Part shown: positions 1 to 11,132 of the stretch, piece after piece
Layout: every line of letters begins with the position of its first letter
Numbering within the stretch: the stretch's first letter is position 1
DNA from: Rhexocercosporidium sp. MPI-PUGE-AT-0058
Taxonomy: Eukaryota; Ascomycota; Leotiomycetes; Helotiales
DNA: 64,000 nt
Assembly: GCA_020746875.1 (NCBI GenBank)
Contig: JAGTJL010000023.1
Coordinates: 558,001 to 622,000, forward strand
Direction of reading: 5' to 3'
The notes under the pieces: generated by a model
The model's input: only the letters and a program-made list of their open reading frames with translations
Database searches by the model: none
Told to the model about the DNA's origin: nothing
Position numbers and translations under genes: made by a program

Positions 1-354
1 AATAAGAACGGAATATGGAGATAACTATATTTCGGAAGCATTGTTAAGTAATATATAAGCCTCCTTGTATCTTTGATCCTTAAGCCCATAGAAGTAAAAC
101 TCCCTACTATCCGGTAATACTATTCCGCCGGCATTATTATAAGTGTGGATTAGTGTACCAGCTGCATGCGAAGGTGCATCCAGTTAAGTGCTCATTTTGC
201 CTTAAATGAAACTTATTGCCACTCACTCTTTATTATTATAACTATAGGGCAAGTTTGATTTATTTCGTGGGACCGTATTCCCGAAATTCATATTATATAT
301 AACGCTTATTATATGGATTGGCCGTAGGTTCGGCTTAATTAATGGTCGTGAGAC
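1..354. other. AT-rich flank, no gene recognised
   Basis: No open frame or family signature is visible before the first transposon terminus. The stretch is moderately AT-rich and may be part of an older decayed repeat. Confidence 0.4.
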
Positions 355-356
355 TA

Positions 357-3020
357 ATAGTAGGTGTTGACTACCACACTTTCACCTCCGTGAAAGTAGG
401 AGAAAGCGAGTTGTCCCCGGCAAGCGAGTTATCCCCGCTCGCACCAAAATTTGTATAGTAAAAAAGACAACCACGCAAGACAGGATAACTTAAATTCTCG
501 CGCATTTAATATAAATTAATTATCTAATTAATAGAATCGTACAAAGTCGTCCTGCCCTTGAATTAAGTTAATTAAAGCCACAGATCTAGCTAGAGATTGG
601 CATACGGCCATTCCGTCTCCAATATCTTGATCTCTTATTACTTCTTCTATCTCTTCCTTTATAATTAATCTACTTAAAGGCGACGATAGTAGCACTATAT
701 CTTCAATATCGCTATCGTCGGATGACCTAATTTGTATTACTACTAATAGATTTTAGTATATTCTGAAGGTACGCTCTATTTCTAGGATTTAAGGGTTAAT
801 TAGTATATCCCTTGCGTAATCGACCAACGTTTTCCCAGTCTCTGATTCCAAAGCTAACTTCTCATGTGCTACTGCGTCTTAAAATAGTAGTAATCTCATA
901 GAATCCCTCTCTTTCTCTTCGTTAGTTGGTGCCTTCTCTCGATCTCGAATTAGAAGTAATAGCTCTGCAAAAATAGTCGTAATAGTACTTGCTTTTAAGA
1001 GAGCCTCTTGAGTCAATAGCTCTTTCCTCCTTACTTTTTCAGCCCTTCGGTCGAATACTCTTTCGTCATATCTCTCTTTTTTGATCTTATTGATTTCGGC
1101 CCGGAGCTTTCCACAAGCACTTTTATATGCTCTCTCCCGCATTTCTACCTCCTTAGCTTGAATCTTTTGCAATACGACAGATGCAAGTAAAGAACCACCT
1201 TTTTATAAACTCACACGAGAAGTGAGCTTCTTTTTATAGACTTCTACCTGCGTTGCACGTGCCTGAAGCACCTCTGCTTCTTCGAGACTTACACGATATA
1301 AAGCTTAATCGTTAGCTTTCCTCGTCTACTGGAAATTAGCGCGAGTTAGAGAGGAGACAGCGGCTATAATCTTCTCGTCTATTTCTTCCCAGGCATGCCT
1401 TAAATCTGCGTACGTCTCAAGCATACGACAGTTTGCTAGATCAGTTGATTCCGAAGGAAATGCAAGTAAAGTCTGCTCGTCCTCTTTTGTACTATTTCCA
1501 TCGGACTCAATATTAGAGTCAGTTAAGACCTCGCCATATTCAAGAGTCTCTAAATCTCTTTTTGTCTTCCGGCCATACTCCTTAACCTTTTGCTTGATCT
1601 TTTTAAAGCTTAATAGCCATATACCGGAGTCGCGAAAAGCATATTTAATAATCGAAACCGTGAAAGTAGCGTCCCGAATCTTTAGTAAATCTCCAAGAAA
1701 GTATAATAGGTTATACTCTAGCTTGAACGATCGAATAGCGTTCTATAAGCATTATTATTAATTTTGTTTCCACGTACAGAAACAACCTACGTCAAGTAGC
1801 TAAAATAAGTGCGTTTGATAAGACGGAAATTTGACGAGCCATATCTTATAAGTCTTTGCTTTTAAAATAAACTGCGTTGCCTTATAATAAACCTGGCTAT
1901 CTAAAAGTAGTATTACCCACTCAGATTCTGGTATTTAGCCGGTATACTTAATGAAATAGTTTAGCCACGCTAATATAATTCTATCGTTTATATAACTAGA
2001 TTCAGAGACCGTAAGTCTCTTTAATCTACTTATATTTTCAGAGAATCAATTAGCTATAATCATAATACCTGGGACAATAATTATAAGTGGAATAGTGGTC
2101 CTATTAGCATATATAGCCTCAATAATCGTAACGGACATGCGATTTTCGGGGACTCTAGTATATATTTCCTTGATCCCAATAGGAACCACGATTTCCTGCC
2201 CTGCTGGCATAGCAATTCTTGCTTCTTTTTCATCTATATTAAAAATCCTCCTGCTATTTCCCTTCTCTTTTATCCCGCAAAAAGCTAATACAAGCTTATA
2301 TTCCTTATGCAACCATTCCTAAAGGTTCTTCTCCGTATGCATATCAACCCGATAAGAGGCGATTAGTTTCGTTATAATCGTATAGAGGTTTAGATTCGAT
2401 TATAAATAGGTTTAGAACCAACGCTAAGACGGTCTTTTTAAGTGATCTTGCTCTCGCAGATAAATAGCACACCCAAAAAGTAACTTTTTTATTACTCCTC
2501 TTGCTTTCTTCGTCGCATAGTTCGCACAATACTCCAAAAGAGCTCCTTCTTGCGCAAGGGTTAATATCTTATTCTGCCCGCCATACTGAATCGTTTGGCT
2601 ACTTTGCAACTTCTCTTGCTTATCTCTGATCCTTTTCCACTTCTTCCGTAACGAATTTAGCTTTTCGATCTTCCAAATAGCAGCAGCTTCGTGAGGTTAA
2701 GTGCCGAGGTTCTCTTAAAGCTATTAAATAGCCAAATCAATCTTATCTAGCTCTGGTAAAGCGCTCTTAATAATACCGCCGGTAGGAAATCGTCGTATTC
2801 TGGCCATCCTAAATTAAGCGAGGTCAAATTTAAAAGGAATCAATTAAGGGTGGATAAATATTTGTCGTAGAAGTACATCAAGTAAAGAGAGGATTTTGAT
2901 AAGGTTCACACTAAAATTAAGGAGGCGAGAGATGCCGAGCGGGGACAACTCGCTTGCCGAGGACAACTCGCTTTCTCCCACTTTCACGGAGGTGAAAGTG
3001 TGGTAGTCAACACCTACTAT
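357..3020 (-). mobile_element. pogo/Fot1-like Tc1-mariner DNA transposon (decayed)
   Basis: The two ends form long imperfect inverted repeats of about 85 bp. The left arm (about 357-441) and the right arm (about 2936-3020) both read AGTAGGTGTTGACTACC and then a CTTTCACCTCCGTGAAAG hairpin and two copies of a GCGAGTTGTCCC-type motif. TA dinucleotides sit directly outside (355-356 and 3021-3022), as expected for a TA target duplication; because the repeat continues as TAATAG the exact end could shift by 3 bp. The inside carries a minus-strand transposase. Differences between the arms are mostly transitions, consistent with RIP. Confidence 0.85.
560..2807 (-). pseudogene. pogo/Fot1-like DDE transposase, RIP-degraded
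   Basis: The minus-strand frame begins MARIRRFPTGG at 2807 and shows the usual order for this family. A CENP-B/HTH region (about 2600-2340) contains the LTLAQEGALLEYC block. The first catalytic segment (about 2310-2050) contains IFNIDEKEARIA and VPENRMSVTIIEA. The second segment contains LLLDSQVYYKATQFILKAK (about 1900) followed by a THLFxLLDVGCFxxWK block. A basic coiled C-terminal region (1172-879) contains RRAEKVRRKELLTQEALLKA. Several in-frame TAA/TAG codons stand where Gln is expected (for example just after LAI near 2725), so no complete protein can be made. The product would have been a nuclear cut-and-paste transposase. Boundaries are approximate. Confidence 0.85.
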
Positions 3021-3022
3021 TA

Positions 3023-4758
3023 AAGGAAAGAGATGCCGGGTATAAGGAGCATTTCGATGCTCTAGGCGACCGAAATGCACGCGGAGGTTGCTTTAGCGAA
3101 TGCTTGCCTCCGAACCCTAAACCTGTTAGGTCTATCCCCCATGAGTTTTAATAAGTCGTAATTATATTCGCTCTCTCGGGTAGTTACTACTATGAGTAAA
3201 AGAACAGCCGGCTTTAAGGACTAACGATAAAACCGTCTTAACTGAGATAACCGAAAAGGAGAACGTATTCCGCATTTCACTAGCTTCGGCCTGCCGCTAT
3301 AATATTTCTCGCGTATCTGGTCGAGCAGCGTTCCGCGATCGACGGAGTTGGGGTCGCGACGAAACGGGATGACGCAGGAAGTCCTAGTTCTTTTAGGGGC
3401 CCCAAAACATCTAAAAACTATATAATATATAAGGTTTTACAACCCCAAGAGTAAGAGGAATAGACTAATTTTGTGCTTTTCACTAGGCGGCCAGTGATTT
3501 TCCAACATAACTGTATGACTCGATTCTGTGTTGGATAACGGGGCACAGAGATTGACCACTGCACTAACATTAGGCCCAAAAAGACCAAGGTGAGTGCTAG
3601 CAGCAGTCACATTCTGGTTGCATCCAACATACAATATGGCTAAGGCTCCACCACGTGCACCCGGTGTCATGACCGGACGATTAAGAACAAAAACATTACG
3701 GTATCTCGACAACTGCCTTGTGCCCTCCCATCTTCGCCCCTGATAGCGGAATCCGACTATTCTTTCCTTTCCTGTAACGACACAACACATCAAGCGGTCG
3801 AGTATGGGAGCAAGAGTATGGCAAGAGTAATATTATAGGTCTAGTACGAAGGAAACAACAAGATGTCGAGCTGTAAAGGGGTGGGAGGCCCCTTATATAT
3901 GCCTCCGGAACTGGTCCGAAACTAGCCCGACTCCTGTATGACACCTAGCGTTACACTTCCAGTCGATATTGACCTTACCCGTCCCCAATTAAGAGCTTGA
4001 CCACAGCCTCGTACCCTTTTTCCTTCGCTCGATGTAGTGGCGTCTAGGCATAGTTTCAGAAAGGGGGAACTGCTAAGGGCGGATTTACTTACGACCTATA
4101 ACAACCAGAGATGCCGAGGTTAGCCATCAACTCGACGGAGGTACGAGGAGAGTGTTTGAAGTAATGGGTTAAGAGCGGGATAGTTAAAGAATGGCTGCAG
4201 ATGCAGGAGGGAAGAGATGCAAGACGATTAAGAAAGTGAATTACAACATCTCCAAGCGTGTACGCTATTCTATAATGGGTTATACGATAACCACAGCACA
4301 AACACGGAGGCTATTAGCGCTGAAGCCGGTGTACCCTCTGCTTAGCGTGCAATACCACTTCCCACCTTAGATTTAGTTCCACCCTCGTAACTCTGCTTTG
4401 TCCTTCGCAGCAGTTGAACCAATAATTTTATATGTAAAATCTGCCAGATATAAATAGACGGTAACAGATGCTATCCCGAGAGTTTTATTATGCTTACTGC
4501 CATGTTCGCGCGGCTACATTCACTTTTATTATGCTAAGCTCAATTCACACATTATGATCGCATTTGCGGTTCGTAAGATACAGCTAAAAACGGTATAGCC
4601 TGGCAGAGCTCCAACTTAAGGTAAGTAGTAAGTTACACAAATTCGACAAATTCATTCAGGCACATAATGTAACTTTGGTTCCCATTTCAAACACAGGTAA
4701 CTTCCATAAATGCCATCGAACGCGCTTCAGGCAATCCCCATTCTGAATAACTAACCAA
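3023..4758. other. spacer without recognised gene
   Basis: The stretch is less AT-rich than most of the window. Minus-strand open frames at 3437-3793 (118 codons), 3696-3944 and 4089-4301 show no family signature, overlap one another in different frames and lack a coherent exon structure. I see no transposon termini here. Confidence 0.4.
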
Positions 4759-5857
4759 TCAAGACTTCTTCAAATGCGCGTATCTGGTGGCATAGAGCTC
4801 CTTTGCCTTACCAACTAAGAGCTCATCCACGAACTCTGAAAATGAAATAGGTTTGAAGTCGGGATAAAGCTCCCGTGCGTCTACATAACTAAGATACTTT
4901 GAATTTTCTAGAGTATTATCCTGACGCACGTACTTGCTGGCAATGTATTGTGCAAATACCGCGTTAGTCAGCGTCAGGATATTGGTAAGGTCTGCCTCAA
5001 GTGCTTCCTTTGCTTCCGTTAACTTTCTTATAGATTCTTCATCAGATTGCTCGCCGGAATGTCAGTATTACTCTAATGCACAGAGAGTATAAAGTTAGAC
5101 TCACATAGGAGGTTTAAATCCTTTCCTCGCTCTTTTGTTCCATGACTGCCCATATCTAATTTTGAGAAAGGACATCAGAATATGTGAAGACACGTTTGTT
5201 CAGCGTTCGATCGTCTTTGACTATTCGCGCAACGAATCTGCCGATATCGCGTTTGTCGGTGAGGATGTTAGAAGCATTTCCATCTCCATAAATTGTGGTA
5301 TTCGCCAACATCTTCGCATAGTCCAAACGACCTAAAGGCAGCTCGGGCCAAGAGATCTAATGCCAGTAGCCAACATCAATGATTGTGTATGGTACATGGT
5401 GGTACCATATCCTTTGATAGACTTGTTCCTTTTGGTTTCGAAGGTCCATTACACCACCGGGTGGCGAGATGGTCGTGAATCCGCAAGGCACGAAGCGTTT
5501 TGTTCCAACTTTTGCCGCAGCGTCAACAAGTATGAGCTGCTCTAGCTGCCCTTCTGCGGCAACAGCACTTATAATAATATCATATCCATGGATAAGTTGG
5601 GTAAGATCTTCCGCGTCGTGTTGGGCAGTATCCGCGACAATAATTTTGATGCCTCGAGCCTCCAATTCTTTCACTGCTGGTTTTTCGGCAGATTGAGGCC
5701 GTACAAGGGCAGCGATTTCCTACCCTGGCTTTCAGCATGAGCGTACGGGTAGGAGTTGGGGCCAATATACAAAGCTGCCGTCCTCCAAAATCCCTTCGAG
5801 AATGTCTCCTCCCGTTTCACCTGTCGCGCCATGAATCAAAACACTAGTCTTAGGCAT
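4759..5857 (-). pseudogene. NmrA-like / isoflavone-reductase-type NAD(P)-binding oxidoreductase with three in-frame stops
   Basis: Exons at 5857-5771, 5719-5105 and 5049-4759 join to exactly 331 codons (330 residues), the normal family size. The N-terminus has the dinucleotide motif GATGETGG. Conserved blocks follow: ALVRPQSAEKPAV, SAVAAEGQLEQLILVDAA, RFVPCGF, LTDKRDIGRFVARIVKD and, near the end, ELYPDFKPISFSEFV. Intron 1 (5720-5770, 51 nt) has a GCTGA branch-like site; intron 2 (5050-5104, 55 nt) has GTGAGT and ACTGAC. Three stops interrupt exon 2 (5357-5359, 5156-5158 and 5114-5116). Each is a TAG or TAA where CAG/CAA fits the family, i.e. CpA-to-TpA changes. Splicing and frame are otherwise preserved, so inactivation looks mild and fairly recent. 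Likely role before decay: an NAD(P)H-dependent reductase or NmrA-type redox sensor; the substrate cannot be told. It is divergent from the rhamnosidase gene downstream. Confidence 0.88.
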
Positions 5858-6463
5858 TGTGAGTTCGGCGATCGAATCTATCCTCCAATTTATTGAACCT
5901 CAGAACCGACACTCATAATACTCGAGTATAGCTTTCACTTATGCAGGCATTTGTAATGCAGTCTCGGCCTAACTTAACACGACCCGAGCGGGCATAAACT
6001 AGTGGATCTCAATGAAGCCGAAATCCGCGCCACACATTAAGACGGCTCGGCACGGATGGAGGTGCCTCCGTAGACCCCATAAAAAGTGGGGTAATCTAGC
6101 TTTTATAGGCATTGATCGACATAAATCAACCAATGGCAGAGCACCTCCATGGAGGTACTTCCATCCATGCCGAGCCCTGGTTTCGGGGCCGGAAGGCGCT
6201 TGCTCCGTGGCGCAATTGAAGAAGTTGCAGCATGGAGGAAGAGCGAGAAACCTCCAATCGGAAGAAATTTCCGAGTCGAAGGTTATTTACGCGTTTAGCG
6301 GGGAACACGTCGGCGACGTTAGCATCAAAAGGACCGGCCAAGCCACCGTGCCAGGGCCGTCGCAGCAACATTCAAGACTAAATAATAAGCAAGCTCGGTA
6401 TATATAAATATAAAAGCTTTACTTTAAAATTAAAATTTATAATTATATATTTCGTCAATCCAC
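5858..6463. promoter_or_regulatory. shared divergent intergenic region
   Basis: About 600 bp separates the start of the minus-strand NmrA-like gene from the inferred start of the plus-strand rhamnosidase. It would hold both promoters, an inference from geometry only. It contains the small inverted-repeat element at 6044-6176. An open frame at 6012-6407 runs through that element and looks fortuitous. Confidence 0.45.
6044..6176. repeat. MITE-like 133 bp inverted-repeat element
   Basis: A 26 bp terminal inverted repeat (6044-6069 and 6151-6176, starting GGCTCGGCACGGATGGAGG) matches at 23 of 26 positions, and the three differences are transitions. Inside are a second small fold (ACCCCAT / GTGGGGT near 6074-6094) and a 14 bp perfect palindrome, ACCTCCATGGAGGT, at 6142-6155. 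I could not find a convincing target duplication, so it could also be a regulatory hairpin. Confidence 0.6.
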
Positions 6464-7674
6464 ATATATCATCTTCCCTTGCCGCCTTTCCTCTTTATAA
6501 CTGCACGACCGTATTATTTGCGCACTAACAGACTTTCACGTCCGCTTGGGATCGATGCGTTCCCCGTGGAATTCAGTTAGCAGCTGGCAGCTAAGCAAAG
6601 CATTTATAATATCACCTAGTCCTCCTACGAACTTCAAGTTTCCACATCTCTATCCTTTAAATCCGAAAATATCGTTTAGAACAGCAAAAAGACGGCTATA
6701 AGCAAAAATCTATTACTTACCGCCACTTATGCGGGAAACAATATGAAAAGTCGCACTCGGTATTATTAGCGCCTCCGCATATAAGACCAATTCGACGAGC
6801 CTAGCGACGACATTTAAGACACGGCCGAGTAAACGTGATTCGAAACAGGGTTACTGCTGCCATCGGACTAGAAAGCGTCCTGGATTAGCGCTCCTATAAT
6901 GATAACGACTAGGAATTCAGCAAAAGATAGCAGAGTTATATACCTCTTTAGTAGCTTGCAGCTTGCGCGAGAACCAGTCCGTGGACGAGCTTACGCAACG
7001 GCTTATGGATAATATAAGCTTTTCATTAATTAAAACAATATCACTAATACGGCGTTAATGCCACGCTAAACGCCTTTTAATTAATTTATTAAATACTAAA
7101 CTTATACTATTACAAAGTATATAAAGACTGGCGAGAATATAATTAGTGTCGTTATTAAGAATAGGCGGTTTAAAGAGCAAATAAGCGTCACCGAAAGGCG
7201 CTGTCGATACGGAGATTGGCTTTCTGCACTTATACAGCTCGAAATGAATATAAATAATAGAAAAACTATTACATTTTATATAGACAAGATATAAAGATCT
7301 CTAAAAGGTTCCATCGTTCGATCAAACCCGGTATAAGGCGAATATACCGACTTTCGAATCTCTGACGAATAGCTAAGGAAGTGCGATGCTCTGTTTTTTA
7401 ATCTTGCCGAAAAAGTCTTAATTTTGACGAAGAAGCTCATCGCAAAAGAAGTCGAACGCGTCGAAGAAGTGATGCGCTTGCCACCTAAGGCCGTACTTCG
7501 TACACCGTCAGGGGCATAACTAGTCGACTTCGGTCAAAACTTTGCCGGAATTATGGCAATTAAGCTCCGCGGCCGGGCGAGTTCTAAAATCGCTATAATA
7601 TATAGCGAAGTCCTGTCCAGCGACGGAGAGCTTAATATCGATTACTTAAAGCTTCTTATAATTCCGCATATTAT

Positions 7675-9722
7675 ATCCGAGGGGCTGCTGCCAGGGTTGA
7701 CTTAGCCAAAGCGCAGGGTTGCCTCGGCTAATTCTGGCTAATCAGAGAGCCGCATTTCGCTCGAATTTATTCAAATTCTGGTTACTTGCTATAAAATCTA
7801 CTAAAACAAGGCCTATCTTTACATAAATAAATGTCGTATTATTTACACCTAAATATCGTTTATTTCTTTATAAAAGACCGACCCTAATTTACTAATATTT
7901 GACTTAATACAACCCGTTTCGTAAGCCTGTCTCTAAACCTCCCTCTTTTATATATAATATACTAACTCTTTTTAGCTATTTTAACTTATTAGTAAAGATA
8001 TAGCGGTTTAAGGTCAGCTTCTTAATTAATAATAAAGACTCTCTTTTTTGGGCTCCGTTAAGAAGCCTCATTTATTATAATAAATAACCCCTTAACAAGT
8101 ACCCGTCGAAACTCTTGCTAGCTTCTAAAAGACAGCTTCCGCGGCTCTTCAACTTCAGACCGCTTAGCTAATAAGTAACAGTTTACTTAAATAAGCCTAA
8201 ATAACTAGTGCTTAATAACTTAATAGCCTCCCCGGCATACCTCTCTTAAACCAGGCTTTTAAGCAATTAAATAATCCCTTTAATCCACAGCTCTTATATT
8301 ATGATTATAATTATTAGCTACTACCGGAATAGGTAATACTTTAATAGCTCCTTCCGCAAAGGGTACTCGGGATATCTTTGCCTTTAAGCTTGTCTCTTTT
8401 AGGCGTTTTTTTCTCCGTTCGATAATTTCATCTATTAATAAGACCGATATTATAAATAAGATAAAAGCTTAATCTTTTTAGCTAATTTAAAGTATTTTGC
8501 CGTTAATTATAAAGTAAGCATAAAGCTGTCCTTATAAAATAATATCGTTTTTGTCTAACTTCTTCAAATCTAATAGTTCTTTAATAACGCCGGAGTTAGT
8601 TCAATACGTGCCGGTGACGCTAAAGCTTAAGGTTCTTGCGTACGCCACGAATTTAGCTAATATAAAAAAATTATCTAAAAAAGTATAATATCCGTAACTT
8701 ATTAAAAGCTTTAATAACCGCTATAAAAGCTTCAAAACCACCGCTTAAGTCTTATTCCCTCCCTTACCGGCTTTTTTAGTACCGCCTAATGCAATCGATA
8801 TAAGAATATTCACAAGCTCATTTCCTGCCTTTAGAATATGCCAATTCTAAGTAAGAATGAATCCGATATAAGTAATCGCCCATACTTTAAAGCCTATAAG
8901 CGTGGGTTTATTTAATACTGTAATAGCTTCTTTAGCTTGCCCTTCGTACCGGATTATACACTTATTTATTATAATATCTCTTTTAAGCACGTATACCAAA
9001 AGATTAATATCTTAAATATAATTTAAGAGCTTATTTACTTATTAAAAGTTAATAAATTCAATACCTAAGTATTAATACTTACTCGTTCATATAGTCCCGA
9101 AGCCTTACTTCTAGCTAGCTTCATATATATATAAAGCTCTTAAAACTAATCTCTTAATATATAACGTATAATATCATAGTAAATAAGATATTCCTTATTT
9201 GCTTAATAATTAAAGATTTCGTGCTATATATTATACGTTATATAAATACGTATAGTAAAATATACGTAGAGCTTTCCACAAATAATAAGGTATTAAAGGA
9301 AGGGTCGTATATATAATTAAAAATAGTCTTCTACGTCCCGGACGTAGTTATTTGTCTTCTTAATTATTCAATCTATTATTTCAGGGGTGAAATACATAAT
9401 AAAAAGAGACAGCGGATCGTCTATATTAACGTGTTCTAGAAGCCGGATTTCAGGGGGGAATGCCGGTAATTTCATAAGATAAAAAGTGTCCCCGTGACTT
9501 TTTAATAGCGGCGTATCCGGGCGACGGGTTCCTAAATCTATAAGATTTGCAACTGTGTCTTCTGATATTATAATAATAATAAAAATGATGATTTTAGGTA
9601 TAAATTACGGTTTATTTACATATTAACAACAGCCTTAGATTTTAGTGTTCCTCCGGAATAACTGTTTTTGCGGCTCCGGGCAAGGGTCTGGGCAAGTCAA
9701 CCCTGGCAGCAGCCCCTCGGAT
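7675..9722 (-). mobile_element. piggyBac-like DNA transposon inserted in the rhamnosidase gene
   Basis: Inverted repeats of about 31 bp lie at 7675-7706 and 9692-9722 (ATCCGAGGGGCTGCTGCCAG at the left end). The element is 2.05 kb, and rhamnosidase coding sequence lies directly on both sides. The internal minus-strand frame is a piggyBac-type transposase. The flanks read TTATA and TAACG: a TA repeat is visible, but the canonical TTAA duplication is not, perhaps lost to mutation. Confidence 0.8.
7900..9568 (-). pseudogene. piggyBac-type (DDE_Tnp_1_7) transposase, RIP-degraded
   Basis: The minus-strand frame opens with SEDTVANLIDLGTRRPDTP, where the ATG seems to have become ATA (9566-9568). It continues with the conserved N-terminal block AFPPEIRLLEHVNIDDPLSL and KKTNNYVRDVEDYF (about 9470-9340). 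Further along are a Tyr-Asn-Pro-Val-Arg-Arg-Ala-Ser block corresponding to the family's YEGRAKE region, ILPIPxVxxNYNxNIRAVD near 8300, and a C-terminal KRSEVEEPRKLSFR segment near 8130. Frequent TAA/TAG codons replace Gln and Trp. The product would have been a nuclear transposase of about 550 residues; it is inactive now. Confidence 0.78.
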
Positions 9723-11132
9723 AACGGGACGTCGTAACCCTTAAAAACAATATAATTAAATTTTAGCCTTAGTTTATTATTTATAGATTTCGCTACGCTA
9801 AAGTTCAAGGCTTAGACTACGAACTTAGTCCCTTTAACGTTTAAGGAGTCGTCCTAGCTTTTAACTTCCTAATAATAGGATTTTTTACTTACTTAAACGC
9901 CCGCCTTAACAAGCTTTATTAGAACATTATTTAAAGTGCCCGCAGCAATTTCACTGACATACTAACTAATTGTCTGACTCGAGAGCGAATAAATTAAACT
10001 GAAGATATTCAAGTATTTTCTTTTACTGCGACCTTATTATTCGACAGTCAGACTTTCCTATGTCGGTACTTGCGTTGCCTAGCTGCGGAGCAACGTGCCG
10101 ACGATACTATTTTATTATACATCTCTAGCGGTATATTACAGTTTAGTAGCCAGCTATCGTTCATAATAAGGATATTCTCGGGATTAACTAAATAAGGCGA
10201 TGCTTCTATAATAGTGCCTTAGGCTCTATATTGGCATTATAATAACGAAGTAGTCCTCTCGCGACAGTACGACAGCATAAAGAGGTGGGTGAATAGCTTA
10301 GCACGTCGAGCACGAGAGAAGATAAGCTGGAAAAGATAGCTCTTCATTAAAGTCGGTGCTGAATATGGCGACCTCGAGCGGTATATCTTGGATACTAGCT
10401 TCAGCTATAGTAAATAGCTTCGGGCTGGAAGCGGGATTCTTACAATAATTAAAGTCTTATTCCTTAGCGCCGCTGTTTCTACCGCTTACTTAGCCTACTT
10501 AGCTCGTCTACTCTCCAACATCGCCAATATCCTTAGCAAACAAGAGAACGCAGAACATTATCTCGCGCTCTCGAAAAGGACATCTAAAGCGTAGCACACT
10601 GCTTTTGTCCGACGACACGGTGCCCGCATCGCAGGAGACTATTAAGACGATTACGTCCGCGCCCTCGCCTTTAACCTCATTAAGCTAAAGCAAAAACCAG
10701 CAGCTTTAGGGCGCCTCGTAAAACTCATAGCGCAAGCCGGCTACTATCTGAAAACTAGCTTCATAAGCACCGAGCTGCTACTCCTTATACTTGCCGAATA
10801 CGGTAAGGCAGACATCGCATAATCACTATACGTTTAGCACTGTGGCATAATAATTGCAAGAGAGCGTGGCGGGTTTGAAAGCAGTCGAGCCAGGCTATAA
10901 GAAGATTAAGGTAAAGCCTTTAGTTAAGGGCGGATTAACGCACGCTAAGGCTTCTTTGAAGACGCTATTAAGCTTCGCGAAGTGTGCCTGGAGTTTGAAT
11001 AAGGAGGCAAGAATAGTAAGGCTTGAGGTTGTGATTCCGCCATATGCTATAGCTAAGGTAGTATTAGTAGGCCGCAAGGTTAAAACTCTAGGATCTAGAA
11101 ACTATTTATTTAAATATAAAGTAGATTTATAA

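Larger units (their letters stand above)
6464..11132 (+). pseudogene. GH78 alpha-L-rhamnosidase, split by a transposon, RIP-mutated and internally deleted
   Basis: The coding sequence runs 6464-7674 and resumes at 9723-11132. The 5' part shows PLGIDAFPVEFSW, SSYELQVSTS and SRTRYY, then a YGDWLSALIQLE block and LVDFGQNFAGIMAIKLRGR (about 7510-7570), all typical of GH78 N-terminal domains. The 3' part shows FRYAKVQGLDYE, then the acid motif region (expected PTDCPxRERxGWTGD, here LTNCLTRERIN-TED near 9970-10010), RCLAAEQRADDTIL, ALYWHYNNEVVLSRQYDS, STAYLAYLARLLSNIAN, DDYVRALAFNLI and the C-terminal ESVAGLKAVEPGYKK (from 10857). Asp-to-Asn and Gly-to-Glu changes destroy the active-site motif, and many TAG/TAA codons replace Trp and Gln. 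The likely start codon is now ATA at 6464. A segment of about 45 codons is missing near 10820. Original role: removal of terminal rhamnose from plant glycosides, probably secreted (hydrophobic N-terminus). Confidence 0.9.

Noticed and set aside
3437..3944. Membrane or secreted protein gene on the minus strand
   Set aside because: Overlapping frames of similar length in different phases, no domain pattern and no supporting splice sites.
5135..6407. Plus-strand open frames over the NmrA-like gene and the small inverted repeat
   Set aside because: They are antisense shadows of the minus-strand gene or read through an inverted repeat.
9723..10320. Start of a separate gene after the piggyBac element
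   Set aside because: The translation continues the GH78 domain order from 7674, so it is the same gene.
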